64,000 bases of DNA from Candidatus Cohnella colombiensis (lineage in GTDB: Bacteria > Bacillota > Bacilli > Paenibacillales > Paenibacillaceae): contig CP119317.1 of the NCBI GenBank assembly GCA_029203125.1, forward strand, positions 1,612,001 through 1,676,000, written 5' to 3'. Below the pieces are notes generated by a model that made no database searches, was not told where the DNA came from, and saw only the letters and a program-made list of their open reading frames with translations. Shown in pieces: positions 7,910 through 16,170 of the stretch. How positions within the stretch are numbered: position 1 is the first letter of the stretch; each line of letters opens with the position of its first letter. A program made the translations under genes and the position numbers.

Positions 7910-8608
7910 ATGAACAATGACAATATATTAATAATTGAAGACGAGAATGCGATCGCAAGAATATTACAGCTTGAGCTGGAGCACGAGGGCTATACAGTTG
8001 GACGAGCTGCCGATGGGCGAACAGGTTTAGAGATGGCGCTGTCTGGACAGTGGAGTTTAATTTTGCTTGATGTAATGCTACCTGAGCTTAATGGCGTTGA
8101 AGTGCTGCGGCGATTAAGACAGTCGGATCGAGCAGTTCCAGTCATATTGCTTACTGCTAGAGATACAGTACCGGACAAGGTAAGTGGCTTTGAGCATGGT
8201 GCGAATGATTACATTACGAAACCGTTCGCTATGGAGGAATTACTGGCTCGGGTGAGAAACCTGTTGCGTATTTTCCAAGCATCCCGTGACGGGGAGAGCG
8301 AGGATGTGCTGAAAATTGGAGATCTTACGATTGAACTGCTGACGCGTAAAGTTTATCGCAAAGATCATACCATCGACTTGACACCTCGGGAGTTTGAGTT
8401 ACTGCACTATCTCGCACGTCATAAGAATGAGGAAAAGACACGCGATGAGATTTTGTCTGATGTATGGGGTTATGAGTACATTGGCGATACAAACGTTGTT
8501 GATGTGTATATTCGTTATTTGCGTCAAAAGATGGATAAGGGCTATCGTCACAAGCTCATTCATACTGTTCGCGGCGTTGGTTATATGCTTAAGGAGCCGG
8601 ATGCATGA
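7910..8608 (+). CDS. OmpR/PhoB-family response regulator
   Basis: A 232-aa response regulator. The receiver domain has the acidic pair in IIEDEN, the phospho-acceptor D54 in LLDVMLPELNG, T82 and K104 in DYITKPF. The C-terminal ~100 residues are a winged-helix DNA-binding domain with LTPREFELLHYL and the closing HTVRGVGYML. The ATG at 7910 is preferred to GTG 7901, since GAGGTG at 7898-7903 is the ribosome binding site. Its stop overlaps the start of the histidine kinase gene (ATGA), so the two are a cognate pair. Closest by look to the ArlR/CssR group; target genes cannot be told from the window. Confidence 0.92.
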   Translation: MNNDNILIIEDENAIARILQLELEHEGYTVGRAADGRTGLEMALSGQWSLILLDVMLPELNGVEVLRRLRQSDRAVPVILLTARDTVPDKVSGFEHGANDYITKPFAMEELLARVRNLLRIFQASRDGESEDVLKIGDLTIELLTRKVYRKDHTIDLTPREFELLHYLARHKNEEKTRDEILSDVWGYEYIGDTNVVDVYIRYLRQKMDKGYRHKLIHTVRGVGYMLKEPDA

Positions 8609-9957
8609 CACTTCGTTCTAGGTTTACACTATTCACCGTATTTTGGTTAATATTTATTTTATTGCTGTACAATATTTTCGTTTATTTTTTCGTTATTCGT
8701 GTAACGACTCAGGGCGAATTAACGTTGCTTTCAAGCAAAGCTGAGCTTGTGCTTGAATCGCTTCGTCATGCCGAAAATCAGAGATATGATGATCCGAAGC
8801 TGTTGAGCGATTTTTATAATGCCAATGAAATGATGCGGATTGTTATGGCGGACAATACCATTGTGAATGAAATTGGTGACACGGAGCTTAGAACTTTCGA
8901 GCCGATCTTTCATAAAGGGATCTCATCTGAAACGAGAGAAATTAACGGACAACGGATCATCTATTTGACTGTACCATTTTATGAGAATGGCACACTAGTA
9001 GGATCGATTGAAGCCGCGAGACGATTGACAGTGTTAGATAGCTATCTGAATATTTTAGTCGGAGCGCTTACCGTCACAAGTGTTGGAGCGGTTGTGTTTG
9101 CAATATTCGGGACATATTGGTTTACATCGCGTTTAACAGGTCCTATCGGTCAGATGGTACAAACGATGAAGGAAATTGATCGCAGCGGGAAACTGCAGAT
9201 GGTGAAGCTGAACGGTCGAGAAGAATCTGTAGAGCTGTTGCAGCTTGTAAGAGCTTTTAATCAAATGATTGAACGGTTGGATCGTACGTTAGAGCATCAG
9301 AAATCGTTCGTCGCGGATGCTTCACATGAGCTGAAAACACCACTAACGATTATTTCTAGCTATGCGGATATGTTAAAGCGATGGGGAAGAGATAACGCGG
9401 AAGTTAGAGACGAAGCGATCGAGGCGATTGCGAAGGAAACTGAGCGTCTTCAAAATTTAATTCATTCGATGCTTACTTTAGCACAGGCTGAACAAACTGA
9501 ATGGTTAGACATCTCACGCTTTGATGTGGTGAAAGTAATTAGAGAGCTTTCAGAGGTATTAGGTACGACATTTCAAAGAGAGATTAAAGTGTATTCGGAT
9601 GGTTATACTGTACCGATGCGCGCAGACAAAGATAAAATACGTCAACTACTACTCATTCTGATTGATAATGCGATTAAATATAGTAAACAAGCGATTGATG
9701 TACGAATAAAACCGAACAAGAGCGGTATAAAGCTGGAAGTAACGGACTACGGAATTGGTGTTCCGGAAAATGAAATTCCCTATATGTTTGAACGTTTCTA
9801 TCGCGTAGATACAGCACGCCATCGGACAACTGGAGGAAGCGGACTAGGCTTGTCGATTGCCAAGAAGATCATCGATATGCATGAGGGTAAGGTAGAAGTT
9901 TATAGTAAACCAGGAATCGGTACGACCATTTCGATTCTTTTCCCTAGAAATCTGTAA
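8605..9957 (+). CDS. Membrane sensor histidine kinase (ArlS-like)
   Basis: A 450-aa sensor kinase. Two membrane segments (about residues 8-31 and 148-172) enclose an extracellular sensor domain of ~115 residues. A HAMP linker follows, then the dimerisation domain with H241 in ADASHELKTPLTII and the ATPase domain with N-box LILIDNAIKYSKQ, G1 DYGIGVPE and G2 GGSGLGLSIAKKI. All catalytic boxes are complete. It phosphorylates the response regulator encoded upstream, which it overlaps by 4 nt. The signal sensed is unknown. A terminator follows at 9968. Confidence 0.92.
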   Translation: MTLRSRFTLFTVFWLIFILLLYNIFVYFFVIRVTTQGELTLLSSKAELVLESLRHAENQRYDDPKLLSDFYNANEMMRIVMADNTIVNEIGDTELRTFEPIFHKGISSETREINGQRIIYLTVPFYENGTLVGSIEAARRLTVLDSYLNILVGALTVTSVGAVVFAIFGTYWFTSRLTGPIGQMVQTMKEIDRSGKLQMVKLNGREESVELLQLVRAFNQMIERLDRTLEHQKSFVADASHELKTPLTIISSYADMLKRWGRDNAEVRDEAIEAIAKETERLQNLIHSMLTLAQAEQTEWLDISRFDVVKVIRELSEVLGTTFQREIKVYSDGYTVPMRADKDKIRQLLLILIDNAIKYSKQAIDVRIKPNKSGIKLEVTDYGIGVPENEIPYMFERFYRVDTARHRTTGGSGLGLSIAKKIIDMHEGKVEVYSKPGIGTTISILFPRNL

Positions 9958-9967
9958 CAGAAATCCA

Positions 9968-10008
9968 AAAAGAGGTGTCCCAAAAGTAACTTAATGGGGC
10001 ACCTCTTT
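9968..10008 (+). terminator. Hairpin terminator after the histidine kinase
   Basis: Inverted repeat AAAGAGGTGTCCC / GGGGCACCTCTTT with a 14-nt loop and a short T run. It marks the end of the two-component operon and lies just left of the inserted IS110 element. Confidence 0.75.
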
Positions 10009-10057
10009 ACTCTAGTATCGATTATGGTTTTTAGGGATGTATCCCCTTCGTATTATT

Positions 10058-10217
10058 AGGTCAGCCAGTTATTTCTGGTTGGCCTATTTTTATAGGCATT
10101 CTATGATGGTGGTAGCCGGGAGAACGCGTATCTCCTTGGGGAGCTTACCCCGTACCGGAAACTGTTCTCCCACTACTCCCAATGACCATGTTTGGGCTGG
10201 TTGAGGCTTGAGACCTC
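10058..10217 (+). ncRNA. Candidate bridge (seeker) RNA of the IS110 element
   Basis: The region upstream of the transposase contains a ladder of hairpins. Stem 1 is 11 bp with two GU pairs (10058-10068 with 10075-10085). Stem 2 is GGGAGAAC/GTTCTCCC (10118-10125 with 10164-10171), enclosing an inner GGGG/CCCC hairpin (10138-10151) and unpaired stretches. Stem 3 is CCCAA/TTGGG (10178-10196) and stem 4 GAGG/CCTC (10203-10217). IS110-group elements encode a guide RNA with target- and donor-binding internal loops in this position. The loop of stem 3 shares GACCATG with the right end of the element (11495-11501). The RNA nature is inference from position and structure. Confidence 0.5.
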
Positions 10218-10290
10218 GTATAACAAGCGAAGCTATGGGTTTGGAACCGTTGTGGGATTGCCGGCTAGAATGATATCAGGAGGAGCTGAC

Positions 10291-11469
10291 ATGGAACCAG
10301 TTATCGGACTGGATGTGGCAAAAGGCGCGAGTGTATTTCAAGCGTTCGTGAAGCGTAATGAGGTGTGTGGAAAGTCGGTAACAATTCGGCATACCGAGGA
10401 AGGGTTCGGACGACTTGGCGAAGTGATACGCACGCTTGAGGAACAAACGGGTAACCGAGCGGTTGTGGTTTTGGAGGCAACAGGGCACTATCATCGCATC
10501 GTTATAGCCTATTTGGAGCGTATGGAAATTACGCACTTCATCGTTAATCCGCTATTATCTAAACGTTCGAAGAGCGCACAGTTACGTAAGGTGAAAACAG
10601 ATGCAGCGGATGCCTGGCATTTGGCCGAAATGTATTACAGAGGGGACGTGAAGCCTCATCGAACCTGGAACGAGTGCTACACGGAGTTGCAACACATAAC
10701 AAGGCAACACGAGTTCGTGACCTCACTGTACGTGCAAGCAAAGCTTAATATGCGTGCTTTATTAGATCAGGTATTCCCAACCTATGAGGGGGTGTTTTCG
10801 GATCTTTTCTCCGCGACAGCTCTCACTACGTTGCAGATGTGCTTATCCGATCAAACTTTAGAATGGGACGAAGCCATTCGTAAACAAGCGAGTAAATCTC
10901 GTTCTGCATCGTGGATCTGCACGAAAATTGAGCATCTAGAGTTTATTTATCGACAATGGAAAGAGAACAAGAATAGCCCTACTCAGATGCAGATGCTGAA
11001 AAGCATGGTGTCGTTGCTTCTTTCCATGCAGGAGCAAATCGAGGTGATCGAGGACCAGATAAGACAACTAGCCGGAGAACTACCGGAAGTGGAGTTAATA
11101 AAAAGTATTCCGGGCATAGGTGATAAGCTTGCTGCAGCCATTATTTCAGAAATTGGAGACGCGCAACAGTTCCAAGATCCGAAGCAACTCGTGGCGTTTG
11201 CGGGGCTAGATCCAGGTGTTCATAGTTCAGGTCAGTTTGTGGCCACAAGCAGTCGAATAACAAAACGGGGCTCCAAACGGCTTCGCCGGGCATTATTTCT
11301 AGCCGTACAATGTGGATTAAGACGTGACGCCAACGCGAAATTAAAAGCCTACTACGATAAGAAAAGAAAAGAGGGCAAGCCCTACAAGGTGACGGTGATT
11401 GCTTGCGCCAACAAGCTATTGCATCACATTTACGCCATCTTGAAGAAAGGCCAGCCCTACCAACCATAA
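10291..11469 (+). CDS. IS110-family DEDD transposase
   Basis: A 392-aa transposase with the two IS110 domains. The N-terminal RuvC-like DEDD domain has D8 in VIGLDVAKG, E62 in VLEATGHY, and D104 and D107 in KTDAADAWH. The C-terminal Tnp_20 domain has SIPGIGDKLAAAI and AFAGLDPGVHSSGQF, which holds the serine nucleophile region. All four acidic residues are present and no frameshift is seen. The frame is open from 10192, but ATG 10291 with AGGAGG at 10278-10283 gives the usual family N-terminus. The enzyme is a serine/DEDD recombinase directed by an RNA in related elements. Confidence 0.93.
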   Translation: MEPVIGLDVAKGASVFQAFVKRNEVCGKSVTIRHTEEGFGRLGEVIRTLEEQTGNRAVVVLEATGHYHRIVIAYLERMEITHFIVNPLLSKRSKSAQLRKVKTDAADAWHLAEMYYRGDVKPHRTWNECYTELQHITRQHEFVTSLYVQAKLNMRALLDQVFPTYEGVFSDLFSATALTTLQMCLSDQTLEWDEAIRKQASKSRSASWICTKIEHLEFIYRQWKENKNSPTQMQMLKSMVSLLLSMQEQIEVIEDQIRQLAGELPEVELIKSIPGIGDKLAAAIISEIGDAQQFQDPKQLVAFAGLDPGVHSSGQFVATSSRITKRGSKRLRRALFLAVQCGLRRDANAKLKAYYDKKRKEGKPYKVTVIACANKLLHHIYAILKKGQPYQP

Positions 11470-11597
11470 TCCATATTTATCCAAAATCCTCCACGACCAT
11501 GGAGGTTATTTGGTATGCAGTAAAAGTATATCAGCTAGATACATGTAAGCCAAGGGATTAAATGTTGACAAGTATTAGCTGGTTTCCGGTTGTTGTT

Positions 11598-11650
11598 GAA
11601 ATCGTGAAATTTGAAGAGGTAACCCATTAACAAGGTATTTTCACGATTTC
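11598..11650. repeat. 12-bp perfect inverted repeat beside the IS110 right end
   Basis: GAAATCGTGAAA at 11598-11609 is matched by TTTCACGATTTC at 11639-11650, with a 29-nt spacer. There is no T run on the plus strand. It lies between the IS110 element and the NlpC/P60 gene; it could be a terminator remnant, a protein-binding dyad or part of the insertion target. Confidence 0.6.
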
Positions 11651-11725
11651 AAAGACAAACGCTTCGCTCCTACAGGAGATACATTCCCTCTTTTCTTTAT
11701 CGATTTATGCTATAAAAGACTGTAA

Positions 11726-12223
11726 TTATAATACACGGCGAGCAGTCACATAGTGAGACTTCCAGTGGCTAGAGTTCAAGTTCGAGAACGTTACTCCAGG
11801 CTTACCGTAGGTATGAAGAATTTTGTTGTTCCCGGCGTAAACTGCAACATGTCCAATCTTCTTTCCTGTTCGTGCTGTTGAAAAGAAAACAAGATCACCC
11901 TTTTTCAGGTTGCTCTTTGAAACATATTTACCGACCTTAGCTTGCGCACTTGAGACTCGAGGCAATTTCACACCATATTTACCAAAGATATATTTCGTGA
12001 AGCTGGAGCAGTCGAATGCAGAAGTAATGTTCGTAGATGCACCAAATTTATATTTTACTCCTAAATAATTATCGCCTAAATTAATTATTTTTGTTGCTTT
12101 GCTCGTTGTAACAGTTGCCGCGGCAACGGGTTGGGCTTGTCCAGCTGCAATTGCAGATAACCCGATTGTAGCGCTAAGTGCAATACTAAGAAATTTCTTG
12201 GAGAAACGATGATTGTTATTCAT
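11726..12223 (-). CDS. Secreted NlpC/P60 cell-wall endopeptidase
   Basis: A 165-aa secreted protein. The N-terminus has a basic stretch, a hydrophobic core and an AxA-type cleavage area (PVAAA, about residue 36). The rest is an NlpC/P60 domain with catalytic C72 in FDCSSFTKYIF, H125 in IGHVAVYAG and H137 in ILHTYG. The family cleaves gamma-D-glutamyl-diaminopimelate or related stem-peptide bonds in peptidoglycan. No SH3 or LysM module is attached, so it is a minimal enzyme. Its ribosome binding site GAGAGGAAATC sits upstream of the ATG. It lies between the IS110 element and the germination operon and is probably monocistronic. Confidence 0.9.
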   Translation of the reverse strand: MNNNHRFSKKFLSIALSATIGLSAIAAGQAQPVAAATVTTSKATKIINLGDNYLGVKYKFGASTNITSAFDCSSFTKYIFGKYGVKLPRVSSAQAKVGKYVSKSNLKKGDLVFFSTARTGKKIGHVAVYAGNNKILHTYGKPGVTFSNLNSSHWKSHYVTARRVL

Positions 12224-12382
12224 GATGTGATTTCCTCTCTCTCAATCTGTTTTTGTATGACTATGGATATTAGTATAGCAGAACCCATAACCCATAATTT
12301 TTTCCAAAAAGAGAGAGAAGCTAGAGTGTTTAGAGAATTTTCCGGCATTCTTAGAATTTGATTAGAATCTTCTAACATAACT

Positions 12383-12429
12383 AAGTACAAAGCCAAAAAT
12401 GCCTAGTCAGCGGTTCTGGCTTTGTACTT
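12383..12429 (-). terminator. 13-bp hairpin spanning the gerC stop codon
   Basis: AAGTACAAAGCCA (12383-12395) and TGGCTTTGTACTT (12417-12429) are perfect inverted repeats. One arm lies in the last codons of the gerC-like gene and the loop holds its stop codon. There is no real T run after it on the minus strand, so it may act as a 3'-end stabiliser or weak terminator. Confidence 0.6.
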
Positions 12430-13566
12430 GCCGGAATCCACTATGATTACTTTGACATTGATATCACGGATTTGAGTCGCATCCTGACCCTCCTTGTCTT
12501 TGAGATACTTCGTCCAATCCTGATGGTGATAGCGATACAAATGATCATTCAAACTTAACACATCCGCGCCAATCGCCTTACCATTTTGGAAAGTCGTTAG
12601 AATTTCTTTCTCTACCTCATCCTTTATTTTGCGAATCATCATTTCATCGTCCAAGTTTTCTAACATTTCCTCGAGGTGTGCTTTCACAACAATTTTAAGA
12701 TTATACAATACAGTATTTGATTCGACAGTATAATCAATCTTAAATTTGGGCTCGGTGATTAAAAAAAGGATCGGCTTTTCCCCTGTACTACCATTAATCT
12801 TCAAAAGAAATCGGTAAACATTGTGACTAAGGAATCTCTTTCCCATTAGCTGTTCATCCGTGAGTTGCCCAACAAATTTTTTGCTATGAAAATAATAATC
12901 ACCAGTCATCTTCAAAAGAGTTAAAGGCTTGCCGGATTCTGTCCACTGATTCTTATCTAGAGATAAGATCGGCATTGCAACGGTTTTCCCGGCTTCGTTA
13001 AATTCTGTAATAAAGCGAAACATATAGATAGGCTTAATATAGGAATCCTGCCTATACGTAGTCATAGGGTTCAGAAGCACTGAATCATTCAATGGATATC
13101 CATAAGGTAGATTAATGTTCAATATATCTTCTATTTTTTCCTCTGAACCGAATAGCCAGACATTGTATCGTACTTCTCTATATCGGTCTATAAGGTCAGT
13201 CAAATCTATAGGACCAATTTGTAGCAACGCCTCTTTAGTCAACACAATTGAAATGACATGTCCAAGAAAGATCCTTAGTTGTTCAGCTTTAAAGATCTTA
13301 AAGAATGCTTCCGAAATCGATGATCCAGTCGCTTTGACAAATGAATTTTTCGGGTTAGATTGTGATTTCCCCGACTCTTGCTTCGCAATGCTAGAAAAAT
13401 CTAAAGATTGTAAATACAATGTATATTGGTTGTCCTTGTAATCAATTGCAAGCGTTGTAATGTAGTTCATCTTCTGCAGTTCTTTGTAGTCCCAGCATCC
13501 AGATACGAGGAGTAAGGGCATGAGAATCAGCTGTAATCGCAACAGATGCTTGAACAGTATTCGCAT
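12403..13566 (-). CDS. Ger(x)C-family spore germination lipoprotein
   Basis: A 387-aa lipoprotein of the GerAC/GerC germinant receptor family. The N-terminus is a lipoprotein signal with lipobox LVSGC and the lipidated cysteine at residue 24, followed by the family-typical WDYKELQKMNYITTLAID. The remainder is the three-domain GerC ectodomain. It anchors on the outer face of the spore inner membrane and works with the A and B subunits encoded just upstream. It is the last gene of the operon, 13 nt after gerA. The C-terminal codons form half of a hairpin. Confidence 0.9.
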   Translation of the reverse strand: MRILFKHLLRLQLILMPLLLVSGCWDYKELQKMNYITTLAIDYKDNQYTLYLQSLDFSSIAKQESGKSQSNPKNSFVKATGSSISEAFFKIFKAEQLRIFLGHVISIVLTKEALLQIGPIDLTDLIDRYREVRYNVWLFGSEEKIEDILNINLPYGYPLNDSVLLNPMTTYRQDSYIKPIYMFRFITEFNEAGKTVAMPILSLDKNQWTESGKPLTLLKMTGDYYFHSKKFVGQLTDEQLMGKRFLSHNVYRFLLKINGSTGEKPILFLITEPKFKIDYTVESNTVLYNLKIVVKAHLEEMLENLDDEMMIRKIKDEVEKEILTTFQNGKAIGADVLSLNDHLYRYHHQDWTKYLKDKEGQDATQIRDINVKVIIVDSGKYKARTAD

Positions 13567-13579
13567 CGCAATTTCTCCC

Positions 13580-15004
13580 TCATTTATTTTTTTTTAAATA
13601 TTTTGGAATTCGTGGTTTAAACTTAGAGGGGACCATAATAAGCGATCTTATGATATCCTTCATCGTTATAGGTGAAATAGGGGCCAGGTAAGGCACTCCG
13701 AAGGAGTATAATTTTGTTAAATATACAGTAAAAAACAAAAGTGACATCATAAAACCATACATCCCTAACACGGAAGAGAATATTACGGCAAAGAAGCGAA
13801 GAATGCTAACGGCTCCAGTTAACGTTTGGCTCACAAGTGTCGAACTTGCTACGATTGACATTGCTGCAACGACGATCATCGTCGGAGAGATCAGTCCTGC
13901 TCGGATCGCAGCATCTCCAATAATAATGCCACCAACAACAGTTAAGGTTTGACCAATCGCTGAAGGAAGCCGGAAGCCAGCTTCCTTGAAAATTTCTAAA
14001 AGCAGGAGGATAAGGAACATTTCTAGAGGAACGGATAAAGGTATACCAAAGCGGGTTATCGTTATAGTTGCGAGTAATCCGAATGGAATCTGGTCTTGAT
14101 GATAGCTCGTAAGTGCTACATAAAAGCTTGGCAAAAATATTGAACTGATGAGACTTAAAAGTCTCAACAGTCTTCCGAAGGAAGCAGAGATGTAGTTAAA
14201 ATGAGTATCTTCAGGCGTTTTTAGCAGCATAAATAAATTGATTGGAGCCACCATCGCACCGGGTACCCCATCAATTAACACGATAAATCGTCCTCTTAAT
14301 AAGCAGGATGCAATAAAATCAGGCCGACCCGTATAAACCGTTAAAGGAAATAAAGTGTACGGTGCATCAGAAATTAATTCTTCAAGCTGATTGGCACTAA
14401 TCAATTCCTCAATTTTTTTCTCGGTTTGTCGAAGCTTGTCTCGAATGCTTGTTAATGTTTCCTTATTGATTTTATCATTATGATAAATTAGGCCGACTTT
14501 CGTCTTCGTTATCGTTCCAATACTGAACTTTTCGATGGATACGCTTGCGACTGGAAGGCGTTTGCGAATTAATCCGATATTCGTCTCAATATCTTCAACT
14601 AGACCATCCTTAGGTCCACGGATCGCCACTTCAATATTCGTTTCTTCCGTTTTCCTATTAGGTAGATTGGCGATGGATAAGCTGTAACCTTTATTCAAAT
14701 GATTAAAACTGATTACGATCTTCCCAGAAAAGAGCAGAGAATCTAAAGTTTCCATTTCCCATTGCTCAATGAGGTCAAACGGTATTTTTTTGTCCATCTC
14801 AATGGCTTCGATGCTACTGAAACTATTCAATTGATAAAGGCGATACAGCTCAGGAAGTACTTCTCGATCGATTCTCGTTCTTTCGCACATCGCATCACAA
14901 TAAATCAACGTAATTTGAATGTTTACATCAAAATCGTGATTATAATGAGTGATGTCATTGCACAGCTTATAATTATTGACCATACCAAGAAGAGAATTGT
15001 TCAT
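13580..15004 (-). CDS. GerA-family spore germination protein (A subunit)
   Basis: A 474-aa GerA-type receptor subunit. The soluble N-terminal ~235 residues form the two-subdomain NTD, including SVSIEKFSIGTITKTKVGLIY-like strand sequence. This is followed by family motif ASCLLRGRFIVLIDGVPGAM and about five membrane segments, with TRFGIPLSVPLEMF and SAIGQTLTVVGGIIIGDAAI. It sits in the inner membrane of the dormant spore and forms the channel-like oligomer of the germinant receptor. The ATG overlaps the stop of the gerB-like gene by four bases. Length is near the family norm (about 470-530 aa). Confidence 0.92.
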   Translation of the reverse strand: MNNSLLGMVNNYKLCNDITHYNHDFDVNIQITLIYCDAMCERTRIDREVLPELYRLYQLNSFSSIEAIEMDKKIPFDLIEQWEMETLDSLLFSGKIVISFNHLNKGYSLSIANLPNRKTEETNIEVAIRGPKDGLVEDIETNIGLIRKRLPVASVSIEKFSIGTITKTKVGLIYHNDKINKETLTSIRDKLRQTEKKIEELISANQLEELISDAPYTLFPLTVYTGRPDFIASCLLRGRFIVLIDGVPGAMVAPINLFMLLKTPEDTHFNYISASFGRLLRLLSLISSIFLPSFYVALTSYHQDQIPFGLLATITITRFGIPLSVPLEMFLILLLLEIFKEAGFRLPSAIGQTLTVVGGIIIGDAAIRAGLISPTMIVVAAMSIVASSTLVSQTLTGAVSILRFFAVIFSSVLGMYGFMMSLLFFTVYLTKLYSFGVPYLAPISPITMKDIIRSLIMVPSKFKPRIPKYLKKNK

Positions 15005-16077
15005 GTTTGTTTCACCACAGTTGATTTTTTTGAAAACAAGATCATCAAGAAAAGAATAATGAAGCAGGTAAATAATGAAAAAAAGTATATTGGGAAATAT
15101 ACCCGTTTAAAAGTTTCTTGAAGAGCGATATCACCAAAAGGATATACAACTGCACCGATGAGTAATGCCATATAAATATATAAAAACAACTTGGGTTTAC
15201 TATAAAATTTAGTCGAGAAAATGAGGAAAATACTCGTGCGAATAAATGCACCACTCATCCATTGGAAAATGGATAAGAAATCAAGATGCTCTACATATTT
15301 ACCAAGTGTAACAAGTCTCCATTCCTCATAAGCAGGATAGCGTTGCATACTTGCTTCTGCCGGACCGAATTCTGCAATTGCTCCCATTAGAGGACCCAAA
15401 GTTAAACCTGATACAATTAAACCGATGTATAACATATGACGTTTTTTTACTGTTTTGCGGAGCTGATGTTGTACGAGGATAAATAAAATCAACTCTATAA
15501 AACCTGAACTGCTATACATTATTCCATTCCAGACAGGCTTACTTCCATGCTCGAGAATTGGCAGTAATAAGCTATAATCTTTATAGGGGATGTTACTGAT
15601 CATAACAAATTCTCCGAGCAGTATAACAAAGGGGAGTAAAATAGAGGATGCAAACGCGATTGTTCGGAACCCACCAGAAACTGCATAATAAATTAGCGCT
15701 ATAAAGACAAGGGAGACGACAGTTTTGGGTGTATTCGGTAGGTAGGAGGTTGTAGTCCAATTCGTCATATCAAGTAAAGCTAATGCGGACGAGGAAAACA
15801 GAATAATGGAAAATATAATCATAAAAAACATAGATATAAATTTCCCATAATGAGATTTCAACCAGTCGAAGATTTGCTGTTGATCGGTTTTTCTCATCAT
15901 ATATCCAATCATGATGAAGACGGGAATGAATAGAATCGTTGAAACAATAACCGCTATCCAAGAATCACGACCAGATACATCAAGTATTACAGGTATGGCA
16001 AGAACATGGTTCAATAATCCGACTGAAAGCATCGCAATACAGCTAATTTGCAGGAAAGAGTACTTTTCGTTGTTCAA
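15001..16077 (-). CDS. GerB-family germination permease (B subunit)
   Basis: A 358-aa integral membrane protein with about ten transmembrane segments. It belongs to the GerAB/YndE spore germination permease family of the APC superfamily, which binds the germinant (usually an amino acid or sugar). The start is TTG at 16077, with GGAAGG ~13 nt upstream; no better ATG is available near it. It is first in the operon, so the gene order is B-A-C rather than the common A-B-C. Germinant specificity cannot be read from sequence. The gene is divergent from the metallohydrolase at 16171. Confidence 0.9.
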   Translation of the reverse strand: MNNEKYSFLQISCIAMLSVGLLNHVLAIPVILDVSGRDSWIAVIVSTILFIPVFIMIGYMMRKTDQQQIFDWLKSHYGKFISMFFMIIFSIILFSSSALALLDMTNWTTTSYLPNTPKTVVSLVFIALIYYAVSGGFRTIAFASSILLPFVILLGEFVMISNIPYKDYSLLLPILEHGSKPVWNGIMYSSSGFIELILFILVQHQLRKTVKKRHMLYIGLIVSGLTLGPLMGAIAEFGPAEASMQRYPAYEEWRLVTLGKYVEHLDFLSIFQWMSGAFIRTSIFLIFSTKFYSKPKLFLYIYMALLIGAVVYPFGDIALQETFKRVYFPIYFFSLFTCFIILFLMILFSKKSTVVKQT

Positions 16078-16170
16078 GGTACTGTTAGTTCCTTCCTTTG
16101 GAATATGAATACATGATCTCCAAACGTTGGGATAATATGCGCGGAAAAATGGAGAATAGAAGGGGATACA

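Larger units (their letters stand above)
10020..11510 (+). mobile_element. IS110-family insertion sequence
   Basis: The element consists of one DEDD transposase gene with ~280 nt of highly structured non-coding DNA on its left and a short right end. IS110 elements have no terminal inverted repeats and make no clear target duplication, so the ends cannot be fixed by eye; the boundaries given are approximate. The left side falls between the kinase terminator and the structured region. The right side probably lies near a small hairpin at 11488-11505 (CCTCC/GGAGG). The transposase frame is intact, so the element may be functional. Confidence 0.65.

Noticed and set aside
16078..16170. Sigma-G promoter upstream of the gerB-like gene
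   Set aside because: CATATTA on the minus strand resembles a -10, but no matching -35 lies 17-18 nt before it.
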